This document shows, piece by piece, positions 16,499 through 26,100 of a DNA stretch of 55,730 bases. Source of the DNA: an uncultured Clostridia bacterium (GTDB taxonomy: Bacteria; Bacillota; Clostridia; Christensenellales; UBA1242); assembly GCA_944348085.1 (NCBI GenBank), contig CALVMU010000007.1:1-55730 (forward strand), written 5' to 3'. The position numbers and the translations under genes were made by a program. How positions within the stretch are numbered: position 1 is the first letter of the stretch; each line of letters opens with the position of its first letter. The notes under the pieces were generated by a model. That model had not been told where the DNA came from. It saw only the letters and a list, made by a program, of their open reading frames with translations, and did no database searches.

Positions 16499-19330
16499 TT
16501 AATTTAGCATCTTTTTAAGATATTTTCCTGTATAAGACTTTTCAACCTTTGCCACCTCTTCAGGCGTTCCAACAGCGACAACTTCGCCACCACGATTTCC
16601 GCCTTCTGGCCCAAGGTCGATGATGTAGTCTGCCGACTTTATCACATCAAGATTATGCTCTATCACAACAACTGAATTTCCATTTTCAACCAGTCGGTTT
16701 AAAATTGCAATAAGCTTGCGCACATCATACATGTGAAGACCAGTTGTTGGCTCGTCAAGCAGATATATCGTTTTGCCTGTCGACTTTCGAGAAAGCTCGC
16801 TTGCAAGTTTAACGCGTTGCGCCTCACCTCCTGAAAGTTCGGTTGCGCTTTGACCAAGTTTGACATAGCCAAGCCCAACATCATAGAGCGCTTGCACCTT
16901 GCTTTTGATTGACGGAATGTTTTCAAAAAATTTCAAAGCCTCTTCAACGGTCATCTCTAAAACATCGTTGATGTTTTTGCCTTTATAGCGCACTTCAAGT
17001 GTTTCGCGGTTGTATCTTTTTCCTTTGCAGGCATCACAGGTCACCGAAATGTCTGGCAAGAAATACATTTCAATCTCTTTGACTCCAGCCCCCTCACAAG
17101 CCTCGCAACGACCGCCCTTCACATTGAAGCTGAACCTTCCAGCCTTATATCCACGCGCTTTGGCCTCTGGCGTGCTGGCAAAAAGGTCGCGAATTGCCGA
17201 AAACATGCCAACATAAGTTGCAGGGTTTGAGCGTGGAGTTCGTCCGATTGGCGATTGGTCAATTGAAATGACCTTGTCAAGAGCGTTGATGTTTTCAATC
17301 TTATCAAAGTTGCCGTTTTCAAGTCTGGAATTGTTGAGATTATTTGACAAATATGGATAGACAATTTCGTTTATCAAACTTGATTTTCCACTTCCAGACA
17401 CGCCAGTGATGCAACAGAAAACTCCAAGCGGAATGTCAACATTGATGTTTTTAAGATTGTTTTCCTTTGCTCCAAAAACTTTTAAATAGCCTTTTGGCGC
17501 TCGTCTAGTCTTTGGAATTTCAATTTTCTCCTCTCCTCGCAAGAATTTTGCTGTGATAGAGTCTGAATTTTTGACAATATCTTCAAGCGTTCCACTGCCA
17601 ACGATTTGCCCGCCATGAACGCCAGCGTAAGGCCCAACATCGACAATCCAATCGGCTGTGCGAATGGTGTCTTCGTCATGTTCAACCACAATAAGCGTGT
17701 TGCCAAGGTCGCGAAGATGTTTGAGCGTGCCAATAAGTTTGTCGTTATCGCGCTGATGAAGCCCAATGCTTGGCTCGTCAAGAATGTAAAGCACACCAGA
17801 AAGTCCGCTTCCAATTTGAGTTGCAAGTCTGATTCTTTGCGCCTCGCCACCAGACAAAGTTTCGGCAGAACGCGAAAGCGTCAAATAATCAAGTCCGACA
17901 TCGCTCAAAAATTTGAGTCTTGCATTGATTTCTTTCAAAATACTGCTTGCAATCTCTTGCTTTTCTTTGCTAAGTGAAAGGTTTTCAAAATATGGTCTGA
18001 GCTCTTCCACTGTCATATCGCAAACTTGAGCAATGTCTTTGCCCTTGATTTTAAGTGAAAGTGCCTTTTCATTCAGCCTTTTTCCATGGCAAGTTGGACA
18101 GGTGATTTCGCGAACAAATTTGCCTATTTCATAGCGCACAAACTCGCTTTTGCTTTCAATAAGTCGGCGTTTTAAGTGATTGATAATCCCCTCAAACGCA
18201 AGTGCATTTTTGCCATTAAAATGTTCATAGGTCTTGTTTCTTGCCTCGTCTTCAAACAGGTCAAGCTTTTCACCGTTGTTTCCATATAGCAAAATATCAA
18301 TTTTCTTTTTTGACAATTTTTTGACTGGAACTGTAAGGTCAATATCATATTTCTTTGAAAGCGCGTCAAAAAATCTGGTGACAATTTTGATATCGCCATA
18401 GCGCCAACCTGTTTGATTGAAAGCCCCCTCTGCTATTGAAAGGTCTGAATTTTTAAGCACAAGACCTTCATCGACATCGCTGACAGTGCCAAGTCCAGCA
18501 CAAGTTGGACAAGCACCATAAGGCGCGTTGAAAGAGAAAAGTCGAGGAGTGACTTCTTCAAGAGTCCAGCCACAATCTGGGCAAGAATAAAGTGTGCTAT
18601 AAAGCGTTTGCCCTTCTTCGCTTTCAACAATCACAAGCCCTTCGCCAAGCTTGACCGCCGTCTCGATGCTGTCGGTCAGTCTTGCGTGTGCACTTTCTTT
18701 CAGAATAATTCTGTCAATCACAACATTGATGTTGTGTTTCAGATTTTTATCAAGCGAAATCTCTTCATCAAGCGAATAGATGATGCCATCAACTTGAACT
18801 CGTGTGTAGCCAGATTTTTTCAAACTTTCAAAATTTTTGACAAAAGCACCCTTTTGACCGCGTGCAATAGGCGCAAGAATTGTGATTTTTGCACCTTCTC
18901 CAAGCGACAAAACAGCATCTACAATCTGGTCAGTTGTTTGCTGAGAAATTGGCTTATGGCAATTTGGACAATATGCCGTGCCAACGCGCGCAAACAAAAG
19001 CCTGAGATAGTCATATATCTCAGTCACAGTTCCCACCGTTGAACGAGGGTTATGATTTGTGGTTTTTTGATCTATTGAAATTGCTGGCGAAAGGCCGTCA
19101 ATTGACTCCACATCTGGTTTTTGAGCTTGTCCCAAAAATTGCCTTGCATATGAAGACAAACTTTCGATATAGCGCCTTTGTCCTTCAGCAAAAATAGTGC
19201 CAAAGGCAAGGCTTGTTTTGCCTGAGCCACTGACACCTGTAAAAACGATAAGTTTATTTTTAGGAATTTCGAGGTCAACATTTTTTAAGTTGTTTTCTTT
19301 GGCCCCTTTGATAACGATTTTATTTTCCAT
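16499..19330 (-). CDS. uvrA: Excinuclease ABC subunit A
   Basis: 943-residue UvrA, the damage-recognition ATPase of nucleotide excision repair. Two ABC modules are visible: Walker A GVSGSGKTSL (about 31-40) and GVSGSGKSSL; two LSGGEAQR signatures followed by ILDEPSIGLH and LLDEPTTGLH Walker B regions. Zinc-finger Cys motifs: CPNCH, CPDCG...CPTC, and CEACEG...CDACKG. Length is standard. The ATG at 19330 is preferred; the longer frame would need a TTG at 19363 upstream of the -10 box. No ribosome-binding site precedes the ATG and TATAAT ends 6 bases before it, so a leaderless transcript is predicted. uvrB is 63 bases upstream. Confidence 0.97.
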   Translation of the reverse strand: MENKIVIKGAKENNLKNVDLEIPKNKLIVFTGVSGSGKTSLAFGTIFAEGQRRYIESLSSYARQFLGQAQKPDVESIDGLSPAISIDQKTTNHNPRSTVGTVTEIYDYLRLLFARVGTAYCPNCHKPISQQTTDQIVDAVLSLGEGAKITILAPIARGQKGAFVKNFESLKKSGYTRVQVDGIIYSLDEEISLDKNLKHNINVVIDRIILKESAHARLTDSIETAVKLGEGLVIVESEEGQTLYSTLYSCPDCGWTLEEVTPRLFSFNAPYGACPTCAGLGTVSDVDEGLVLKNSDLSIAEGAFNQTGWRYGDIKIVTRFFDALSKKYDIDLTVPVKKLSKKKIDILLYGNNGEKLDLFEDEARNKTYEHFNGKNALAFEGIINHLKRRLIESKSEFVRYEIGKFVREITCPTCHGKRLNEKALSLKIKGKDIAQVCDMTVEELRPYFENLSLSKEKQEIASSILKEINARLKFLSDVGLDYLTLSRSAETLSGGEAQRIRLATQIGSGLSGVLYILDEPSIGLHQRDNDKLIGTLKHLRDLGNTLIVVEHDEDTIRTADWIVDVGPYAGVHGGQIVGSGTLEDIVKNSDSITAKFLRGEEKIEIPKTRRAPKGYLKVFGAKENNLKNINVDIPLGVFCCITGVSGSGKSSLINEIVYPYLSNNLNNSRLENGNFDKIENINALDKVISIDQSPIGRTPRSNPATYVGMFSAIRDLFASTPEAKARGYKAGRFSFNVKGGRCEACEGAGVKEIEMYFLPDISVTCDACKGKRYNRETLEVRYKGKNINDVLEMTVEEALKFFENIPSIKSKVQALYDVGLGYVKLGQSATELSGGEAQRVKLASELSRKSTGKTIYLLDEPTTGLHMYDVRKLIAILNRLVENGNSVVVIEHNLDVIKSADYIIDLGPEGGNRGGEVVAVGTPEEVAKVEKSYTGKYLKKMLN

Positions 19331-19336
19331 GGCTTT

Positions 19337-19345
19337 ATTATAGCA
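19337..19345 (-). promoter_or_regulatory. Extended -10 promoter abutting the uvrA start
   Basis: TG-C-TATAAT on the minus strand (TATAAT at 19337-19342), then AAAGCC and the ATG. A TTGAAA lies 15 bases upstream of the -10. Transcription would begin at or next to the ATG. Confidence 0.5.
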
Positions 19346-19393
19346 CAATTTGACATTTTTCAAGCATTTTTAATGTCTTTTCTGTTTCATTTT

Positions 19394-21349
19394 CTATCTT
19401 TTTTGCTTCTCAATCTTTTTTCTTAATTTTTGGATTTGGTCACGCAAAACAAGAGCGCGTTCAAAGTCGAGCGAATTTGAAGCAATCTTCATCATTGCGG
19501 TGAGTTTTTCAATCTCTTTTGGAATGTCTTCCTTCTTAAGTTTGTCATCCACCTTCTTGCTTATTTCAAGAGTGTTTGTCACAGCTTTGACAATTGTCTT
19601 TGGTGTGATGTTGTGCTCTTTGTTATACTGCTCTTGCACCGCTCTTCTCTTTTCAGTTGTTTCAATCGCCCTTTTCATCGAATCTGTTATCGTGTCTGCA
19701 AACATGATAACTCTTCCACTAGCGTTTCGAGCAGCCCTTCCGATTGTTTGAATAAGAGCGCCTTCGCTTCTTAAGAAGCCTTCTTTGTCGGCATCAAGAA
19801 TGCAAACAAGTTCAACTTCAGGCATGTCAAGCCCTTCACGAAGAAGGTTTATTCCAACAAGAACATCAAATTCACCAGCGCGAAGACCGTTTACAATTTC
19901 AACCCTTTCCATTGTGTCAATTTCTGAATGCATATATTTGGTTTTAAAATTATGTTCTTGCAAATAAACGCTCAAGCTTTCAGCCATTTTCTTGGTAAGA
20001 GTTGTCACAAGCACCCTGGCGTTATGAGAAATGGTCTCTTTGATTTGAAGCATAAGCTCTTCAATTTGATTTTTGATTGGCTTTATTTCAATCTTTGGAT
20101 CCAAAAGCCCAGTTGGTCTTATCACCTGTTCAACAACTTGGTCGGCTTTTTCAAGCTCATACTTTGCAGGAGTTGCAGAAACAAACAGCGTTTGTCCAAG
20201 CTTTTTTGAAAATTCTTCAAATGTAAGCGGTCTGTTATCTTTTGCAGCATCAAGCCTAAAACCATATTCAACAAGCGACTGCTTTCTTGCTCTGTCGCCA
20301 TTATACATGGCGCGAATTTGAGGCAAGGTCATGTGGCTTTCATCGATTATGGTCAAAAAATCTTTTGGGAAATAATCAATAAGCGTATAAGGTGGCTCGC
20401 CTGGTTTTCGACCGTCAAAATATCTTGAATAGTTTTCAATGCCGCTGCAATAGCCAACTTCTCGCATCATCTCTTCGTCATAGGCAACTCGTTGACCTAT
20501 TCTTTCAGCTTCCAGAGGTTTGTTCTCGCGCTTGAAGTCTTCAATTGCTTGCAGTCTATCTTTTTCGATTTGGTCGAGCGCCTGTTCCATTCTTGCTCTT
20601 CCAACAGCATAATGAGTGGCTGGATAAATCGCAACCATTTTAAGTTCGTTAATCAAATTGCCAGTTGTTGGGTCAAAATCATAGATTTTTTCAATTTCGT
20701 CACCAAAAAATTGCACTCTTACCGCAAGTGAAGACTGTGTGGCTGGAAAAATGTCAACAGTGTCACCTTTAACGCGAAAGGTCGAACGCTTGAAATCAAT
20801 GTCATTTCTTGTGTATTGAATGTCAATAAGGCGAGAAATAAGCTCATCGCGATCAATGATGTCACCTGTTCTGAGCGCTATGTGAAGATTGTAATATTCA
20901 TCAGGGTTGCCAAGACCATATATACAAGAAACAGAAGCCACAATTATCACATCATCTCGCTCTAAAATTGAAGCAGTTGCGCTTGCTCTAAGTTTATCTA
21001 TTTCATCATTTATCGCCATGTCTTTTTCAATGTATGTGTCGGTTGAAACTATGTAAGCCTCAGGTTGATAATAGTCATAGTAAGAAACGAAATACTCAAC
21101 GCGGTTGTGAGGAAAAAACTCACGAAACTCGTTGCACAGTTGTGCTGCAAGCGTTTTGTTGTGAGCAATCACAAGTGTTGGCTTTTTAAGTTTTTGAATG
21201 ATGTTTGCCATTGTGAAAGTTTTTCCACTTCCAGTCACGCCAAGAAGAACTTGATTTTTCAAGCCTTCTTTAAAACCTTCTGAAATTTTTTCAATAGCTT
21301 TAGGCTGATCGCCTGCTGGCTGATATTTTGAAACAAGATCAAATTCCAT
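19394..21349 (-). CDS. uvrB: Excinuclease ABC subunit B
   Basis: 651-residue UvrB, the helicase-like subunit that verifies damage and loads UvrC. Visible: start [12 protein letters not shown], Walker [13 protein letters not shown], the beta-hairpin region [19 protein letters not shown] Walker B box, [11 protein letters not shown] and [14 protein letters not shown] helicase motifs, QTIGRAARN motif VI, and a C-terminal UVR motif (coiled coil, last 35 residues). Start follows AGAGGAT, 11 bases after the stop of the 119-aa membrane protein gene, implying an operon. Lies upstream of uvrA in the same direction. Confidence 0.97.
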   Translation of the reverse strand: MEFDLVSKYQPAGDQPKAIEKISEGFKEGLKNQVLLGVTGSGKTFTMANIIQKLKKPTLVIAHNKTLAAQLCNEFREFFPHNRVEYFVSYYDYYQPEAYIVSTDTYIEKDMAINDEIDKLRASATASILERDDVIIVASVSCIYGLGNPDEYYNLHIALRTGDIIDRDELISRLIDIQYTRNDIDFKRSTFRVKGDTVDIFPATQSSLAVRVQFFGDEIEKIYDFDPTTGNLINELKMVAIYPATHYAVGRARMEQALDQIEKDRLQAIEDFKRENKPLEAERIGQRVAYDEEMMREVGYCSGIENYSRYFDGRKPGEPPYTLIDYFPKDFLTIIDESHMTLPQIRAMYNGDRARKQSLVEYGFRLDAAKDNRPLTFEEFSKKLGQTLFVSATPAKYELEKADQVVEQVIRPTGLLDPKIEIKPIKNQIEELMLQIKETISHNARVLVTTLTKKMAESLSVYLQEHNFKTKYMHSEIDTMERVEIVNGLRAGEFDVLVGINLLREGLDMPEVELVCILDADKEGFLRSEGALIQTIGRAARNASGRVIMFADTITDSMKRAIETTEKRRAVQEQYNKEHNITPKTIVKAVTNTLEISKKVDDKLKKEDIPKEIEKLTAMMKIASNSLDFERALVLRDQIQKLRKKIEKQKR

Positions 21350-21360
21350 TTTATCCTCTT

Positions 21361-21720
21361 TTACTTAAAAATTGCTTTCAAAATAAGTCCAAAAACAAAG
21401 CTGACTGTTGCCAAAAACAAACTTCTAAGAACAAGCATTAAAAGCGCTTTTCGTTGTTTTTTCTCGTCTGACAAGAAATGACGACCTTTGTTTTTGAGTG
21501 TTATACAATAATAATAACCATTTTTGCCTTCAGAAGCAACAAAATCAAGATAATTTTCGAGCGAAAGTCTAGCCATAATCTCATCAATCTCTGATGTCGA
21601 CAAAACAAGTTTTGGGCTAAGTTCTTTTGCAATGTCGTATGGCGAAACAAGATGTGCTTTTTTACCGCTACACACCTTGCAAAGATAGCGCAAAACAAGT
21701 TTTTCTCTACGCTCTGGCAT
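21361..21720 (-). CDS. Small protein with winged-helix-like N-terminus and C-terminal membrane helix (119 aa)
   Basis: Residues 1-85 look like a small helix-turn-helix or winged-helix fold (helices around [31 protein letters not shown], then beta strands DFVASE and YYYCITL followed by KNKGRHFL). Residues about 95-117 form a membrane helix at the very C-terminus. The DNA-binding idea is inference from pattern only. It is the first gene of the uvrB unit, and is divergent from a 133-aa protein with the same layout. No ribosome-binding site precedes the ATG; TATATT ends 7 bases upstream, with only a weak -35 (TTAAAA, 17 bases up). Confidence 0.65.
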   Translation of the reverse strand: MPERREKLVLRYLCKVCSGKKAHLVSPYDIAKELSPKLVLSTSEIDEIMARLSLENYLDFVASEGKNGYYYCITLKNKGRHFLSDEKKQRKALLMLVLRSLFLATVSFVFGLILKAIFK

Positions 21721-21769
21721 AACAGAAAATATATTGACAATTTGAGTAAATTTTAATCAGAAGTCAAAA

Positions 21770-21775
21770 TATAAT
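21770..21775 (+). promoter_or_regulatory. -10 box abutting the start of the 133-aa gene
   Basis: TATAAT followed by six bases and then the ATG at 21782; no ribosome-binding site. The -35 region is weak (TAAATT 17 bases upstream). A TTGACA at 21734-21739 is too far to match this -10. Confidence 0.4.
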
Positions 21776-21781
21776 GAAAAA

Positions 21782-22183
21782 ATGAATAAAAAAATATCAT
21801 TTTGCAATAAAAAATGCATGCAAGAGACCAAATATCTTTTAGTTTTAGAAGTGTTAATCAAAGAGTGTCAAGATGGCGGTTATAGAATACTTGAAAAAAG
21901 CGACCTTTTGTCTTTGCTGTCAAACAAATGCAAAATGAGCGAAAACGAGCTTGACAAAATCGTCTCGTCACTTGAAAAAGATGAGCTGATTTCTTTGAAG
22001 TATGAAGATGAAAAGGTCTATTGCGTTTGCGTTTTGCCAAAAGGCACAAAGCTATTGGAAGAGCAAAAAAACAAGGAAAAGCCTGTAAAAGCCTTTCCTC
22101 GTATTAGCTATTTTGCCATCTTTTTGTTGTCATTTATTGCAAGTTTTATTGCTTGCCTGCTGACAAAACTGATTGTTTTTTAG
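21782..22183 (+). CDS. Paralogue-like small protein: winged-helix-like N-terminus plus C-terminal membrane helix (133 aa)
   Basis: Layout matches the divergent 119-aa neighbour: METxx/LLVLEVL helix, a SDLLSLLSNK helix, SENELDKIVSSLEKDELISL resembling the recognition and wing part, YCVCVLPKGTKLL strands, then a C-terminal membrane helix (about 110-132). Alignment of the two starts would place the homologous Met at residue 13 (position 21818), but no ribosome-binding site precedes either Met. The first ATG is used because TATAAT ends 6 bases upstream, as expected of a leaderless message. Role unknown; a membrane-tethered regulator is one possibility. Confidence 0.6.
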   Translation: MNKKISFCNKKCMQETKYLLVLEVLIKECQDGGYRILEKSDLLSLLSNKCKMSENELDKIVSSLEKDELISLKYEDEKVYCVCVLPKGTKLLEEQKNKEKPVKAFPRISYFAIFLLSFIASFIACLLTKLIVF

Positions 22184-22193
22184 CGGAAAAAGT

Positions 22194-23027
22194 CTAGCTA
22201 TTTCCTTCGCTATTTCTCAGCTCTTTAAAGCCTTCTTTAATTTCACTAAGCCAGTCAAGACTGTCCTCGCCATGTCCTAGCTCCTCAATAGGAGATGCGT
22301 CATTAAAATACACTCTTGCCACCGATTTGTTTTCCATGCTATAAAGTCCGTCAGTGCCAATGATAAGCGAATCCAAAAGTTGACAGTTTGCCATTTCAGT
22401 CATTTTCTTAAGACTTTCAAACGCCTTTTCATCTTGAGGCGATGGCTTGCAACTTCCGTTTGGATGATTGTGAACAATAACCAGCGCGTGCGCTCTCGTC
22501 GAAGCAAGATAAAGCATAAGGTCATTCATCGAAATGCCAACCATGTTGATTGAACCGCTTGCAAAAAGTTTGGTGTTCAGGCAAGTTTTGTTTGCGCCGA
22601 TAGCAATAAAGTATAACTCTTCAACAGTTCTAAACCTCAAAAGATTTTCTACATAATCGTAGATATCTGAAAAACTTTCAAACTTAGGACTAACCTTCAT
22701 TTTATCAAGCGCATAAACAAGATTGATTTGAGTAAGCAGATGAAGTTTCTTGGCAGAAGTTTCACCCATGCCTTTGATTCTGGCAACATCGTGAATGTCG
22801 GCTTCAAGCACAGCAGAAAGAGAACCAAAATGATTGAGAAGTCTATGTGCAAGAGGATTTACATCGCCACGAGGGAATACAAAGCAAAGAATTGTTTCAA
22901 GCATTTGAACATTAGTAAGCTTGTCAAGACCTGCCTTGAAAGCAAGGTCAAAAAGTCTTTCTCTATGGCCAGCATGGATATTTTTCTCATCCAATTCTTT
23001 GCTTTTAGTTTTAGTAATATTAGCCAT
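22194..23027 (-). CDS. radC: RadC-family JAB-domain protein
   Basis: 277-residue RadC-type protein. N-terminal helix-hairpin-helix region (about 60-105; IKGMGETSAKKL) and a C-terminal JAB/MPN metalloprotein domain with HNHP followed by GSCKPSPQD, the HxHx7-SxxD metal motif. The cellular role of RadC proteins is debated; the name came from a mis-assigned repair mutant, so a nuclease or peptidase-like activity is not asserted. The family is usually about 220-230 residues; this one carries an acidic C-terminal tail of some 30 residues. Start preceded by GAGGGGAAC; promoter TTGAAA-17-TAAACT. Confidence 0.9.
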   Translation of the reverse strand: MANITKTKSKELDEKNIHAGHRERLFDLAFKAGLDKLTNVQMLETILCFVFPRGDVNPLAHRLLNHFGSLSAVLEADIHDVARIKGMGETSAKKLHLLTQINLVYALDKMKVSPKFESFSDIYDYVENLLRFRTVEELYFIAIGANKTCLNTKLFASGSINMVGISMNDLMLYLASTRAHALVIVHNHPNGSCKPSPQDEKAFESLKKMTEMANCQLLDSLIIGTDGLYSMENKSVARVYFNDASPIEELGHGEDSLDWLSEIKEGFKELRNSEGNS

Positions 23028-23053
23028 TTATGTTCCCCTCATTTTTCGCAACT

Positions 23054-23082
23054 AGTTTAACACAATTTTTCAACAATTTCAA
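23054..23082 (-). promoter_or_regulatory. Promoter of radC
   Basis: TTGAAA (23077-23082), 17-base spacer, TAAACT (23054-23059), inside the 138-base gap between the giant gene's stop and radC. No clear terminator for the giant gene is seen in this gap. Confidence 0.65.
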
Positions 23083-23165
23083 AGCAAAATTGCAAAGATT
23101 TTTTAAAAATTTTCTAAATTTTTTGCTTTTTGTCAATTTTGCACTCTTTTACGTTCTGATTTGAA

Positions 23166-26100
23166 CTACTCTTCACATGATTTTGGCAATGGATATCTTT
23201 GATAATAGTCAAGTGAAAGATCTTCATTATATACTTCAACGTTTTCGGTATTTATATCGTCTTCAACTGTTATACCCCCTGCTCCGTCTTCTTTGTACAT
23301 GATAGTCACAAACAGATATTTAAACCACCAAGCATTACGATAATATCCGGTTTCATCAGTCGACTGGTTCAATGTAAAGAAATCTCCTCTACCCATGCCT
23401 AGCCATACATTACTATTTTCATAACTTCCTGCAGTTCTATTTTCCGCATCTTGCCCAAAAATGACATAATATTCGTTCAATACATTACAGTTTTTGGAAA
23501 CTGCGGTATCTACCATTCTGTTTTTTAATCCTCGCGCAATTTTAAATTTTAACATAACATTTCCGATTCGCCGTTCACTACCATCTGGATACAAAGATCC
23601 AGTCCAATGATCTATATCTGAATGGTATTTTGGATATACGTCCATACTTAATAACCTTGGTCCAAGATTACCTGCAAAAACTTCTGTGAAGATATCTAAA
23701 TATTCTTCAGCATTATAGAGACAAACATATCCTCCTTTCTTACCGTTATAGCTTGTTACATTTGAATCGTTATTTCCACCTTTAATAGTTCCTTCTGTAG
23801 TTACATCACCAGATCGATTAAATGTATAATTATTGAATGTATAATTAATGTATGCCTTTTCTGACCCATCCCATGTCACATCTCTATACCCCGAATATCT
23901 ACCGTTGGCGCCATCACCAGCTTTCAATATTACTCCTGAGGCTGTTGCTCTACTAACATCAATGTTTCCACCTGCAACATCTGTAACACCATCAGCAGCA
24001 ATCACAAGACCTTTTAGTGTTTGATTTGAAAGAGAGATATTTCTGCTGGTTGTTCCATTATTCATCAGTGCCATATAATTTGTAATAGTTGTGCTTGTTC
24101 CAGTAAATTTCATAAAGTCTGCATCACTTGTACTTCCTTCACTAGTAGTTGTCTCGCCACCTTTGATAATCGTTCCAAAAAGTTTAATATTGCTAAGCTT
24201 GGAAATGTCGGCACCAGTTCCTGAGAAGCCTCCACCTATTGCTGTGCCTGCGATATAGGCATTGTTTATATTTTTATCTATTTTATTAAAGATGTTGTTG
24301 CTACTGTGCGCCACAACCAAGGCATAACCATCCCCTTCAATAGTTGCAGGGATAGAAATATAATTTGTAACAAAAATATCGTTTGTTAAGATTATTGGTA
24401 AGATTAAATCAGTGGTTGAATCTAATTTAATATCTTCTAAGCTTCCTTCGATTGTTTCGGTATAACTTGAATCAAAATCATTAGCATTTGCAAATGGTGT
24501 ATTAATTACATTTGTGTCAATATCAAAATAATAAATATCTTGATTTATATCGGAGGAAATTGTCAATCCTTCAGAAGAATATAGCTCACCATATTCCAAA
24601 ATACTATTAAAATCAGTCAACTCTAATGTATATGTTGTTGACTCTTGAGCGTTTTTTTGTGCATAAAAACCTGTTAGATATGAATTATCGTTGATGCAGA
24701 ATAAATAGTTTATACCATTTTGGAACAATACTGCAAAACTGTCTTTTAAGCCTTGATCAATTGTTTGAGGTATTGATTCATCGTCAACTGTTATAAAGGT
24801 ATAAGTTGACGAATCCCAATCTATTTCGTTTTCTGTAAACATTAATGTCAAATTATACTCGCCGTCGTCTGCGTCTTTATAAAAAACAATTTGATCATTT
24901 TTGGTAAATGTAACAGAATTTTCATTAGGTTGATGCCATGTAAAGGTTATATCGCTATCAACTGGATTAAAAGATAACGTTCTATTATTTTCAATTTTAT
25001 ACAACTGATTATCTTTTTCAATCGCTATTGAATTGGTTGTTGTATTAGAAATAACAACTGATTGCAGTGTATACATTTGAGTAAATGAATAATTTCCTCT
25101 AAACAAATCTATATCGCAGTCAATGGCTGTATTATTGCTTTCTGACATATCTATTGTAACAGGCGTAGTTGATGCTTTATAAATTTTAGTTATTTGTCCA
25201 AATGAAGTATCAACAACAACTCGCTTTTCTTCACCACTGCTTGTATACTGAAGGCTTTTTGCGCCAGTACTTTTCAGCGCTCCATTTTCGGAAATTAATC
25301 CTACAAAATGAACTGCATCCACATATGTTGCAACAGTATATGAACCTGATAAATTTACAATATATCCATAAGAATTGTCCGCTTCATAAGATTTAGAAAT
25401 CGAAGATATAAAATTAAAGCTATCCTCAATATTCCAAGCTGTTCCATTATTTGTCTTATAAATAGAGGCATTAATGTATGAAAGTATATTTCCTTCAAAA
25501 ATAAATCTTTCAATGCGTTTATCTAACTCAAGTTCAAACGATGTTGCTGAATCGTCACCAACAATTCGTCCGTAAGTTGTGCCATCGGCCATCAGCTCTC
25601 TTGTAGTCACACCATCTATCGTCGTTGGTGAACCAATCGTGAATTGTCTAGCCTTAATTACATCTAAAACTTCTATTTCTTCGCTATATTCATAGTCGCA
25701 GTTAAAATCAGTTGTTGTGGATGCAAATTCTAGTGATTCATATACTGTTTCTGTCGCTATTGCTGTAAAAGTTGTTGGAAAACTTTGGACAAATTGATAC
25801 ATAGTTGTTCCTTCCTCTTTTACATTCACAGTTTCTGTAGTACTTAAATTTGAAGGCGTAAATGTTGCATTGAGATAACAAGTCAACATATCGTCGTTTT
25901 GAACAAAATAATAATCTGTATCTCCAGAAGAAAGCTTGACTATATTGTCTGTTATTGACCAATCATCAACCGACAAAGTCCCATCGATTGTTGGCAAATC
26001 TGCATCTGGAAGACTATCACATTTACTTAAATCGATTCCAAAAGCAGATTCACTTATATATAGATATGGACTATCTGCGGAATTCAATTCAATCGTTTGC

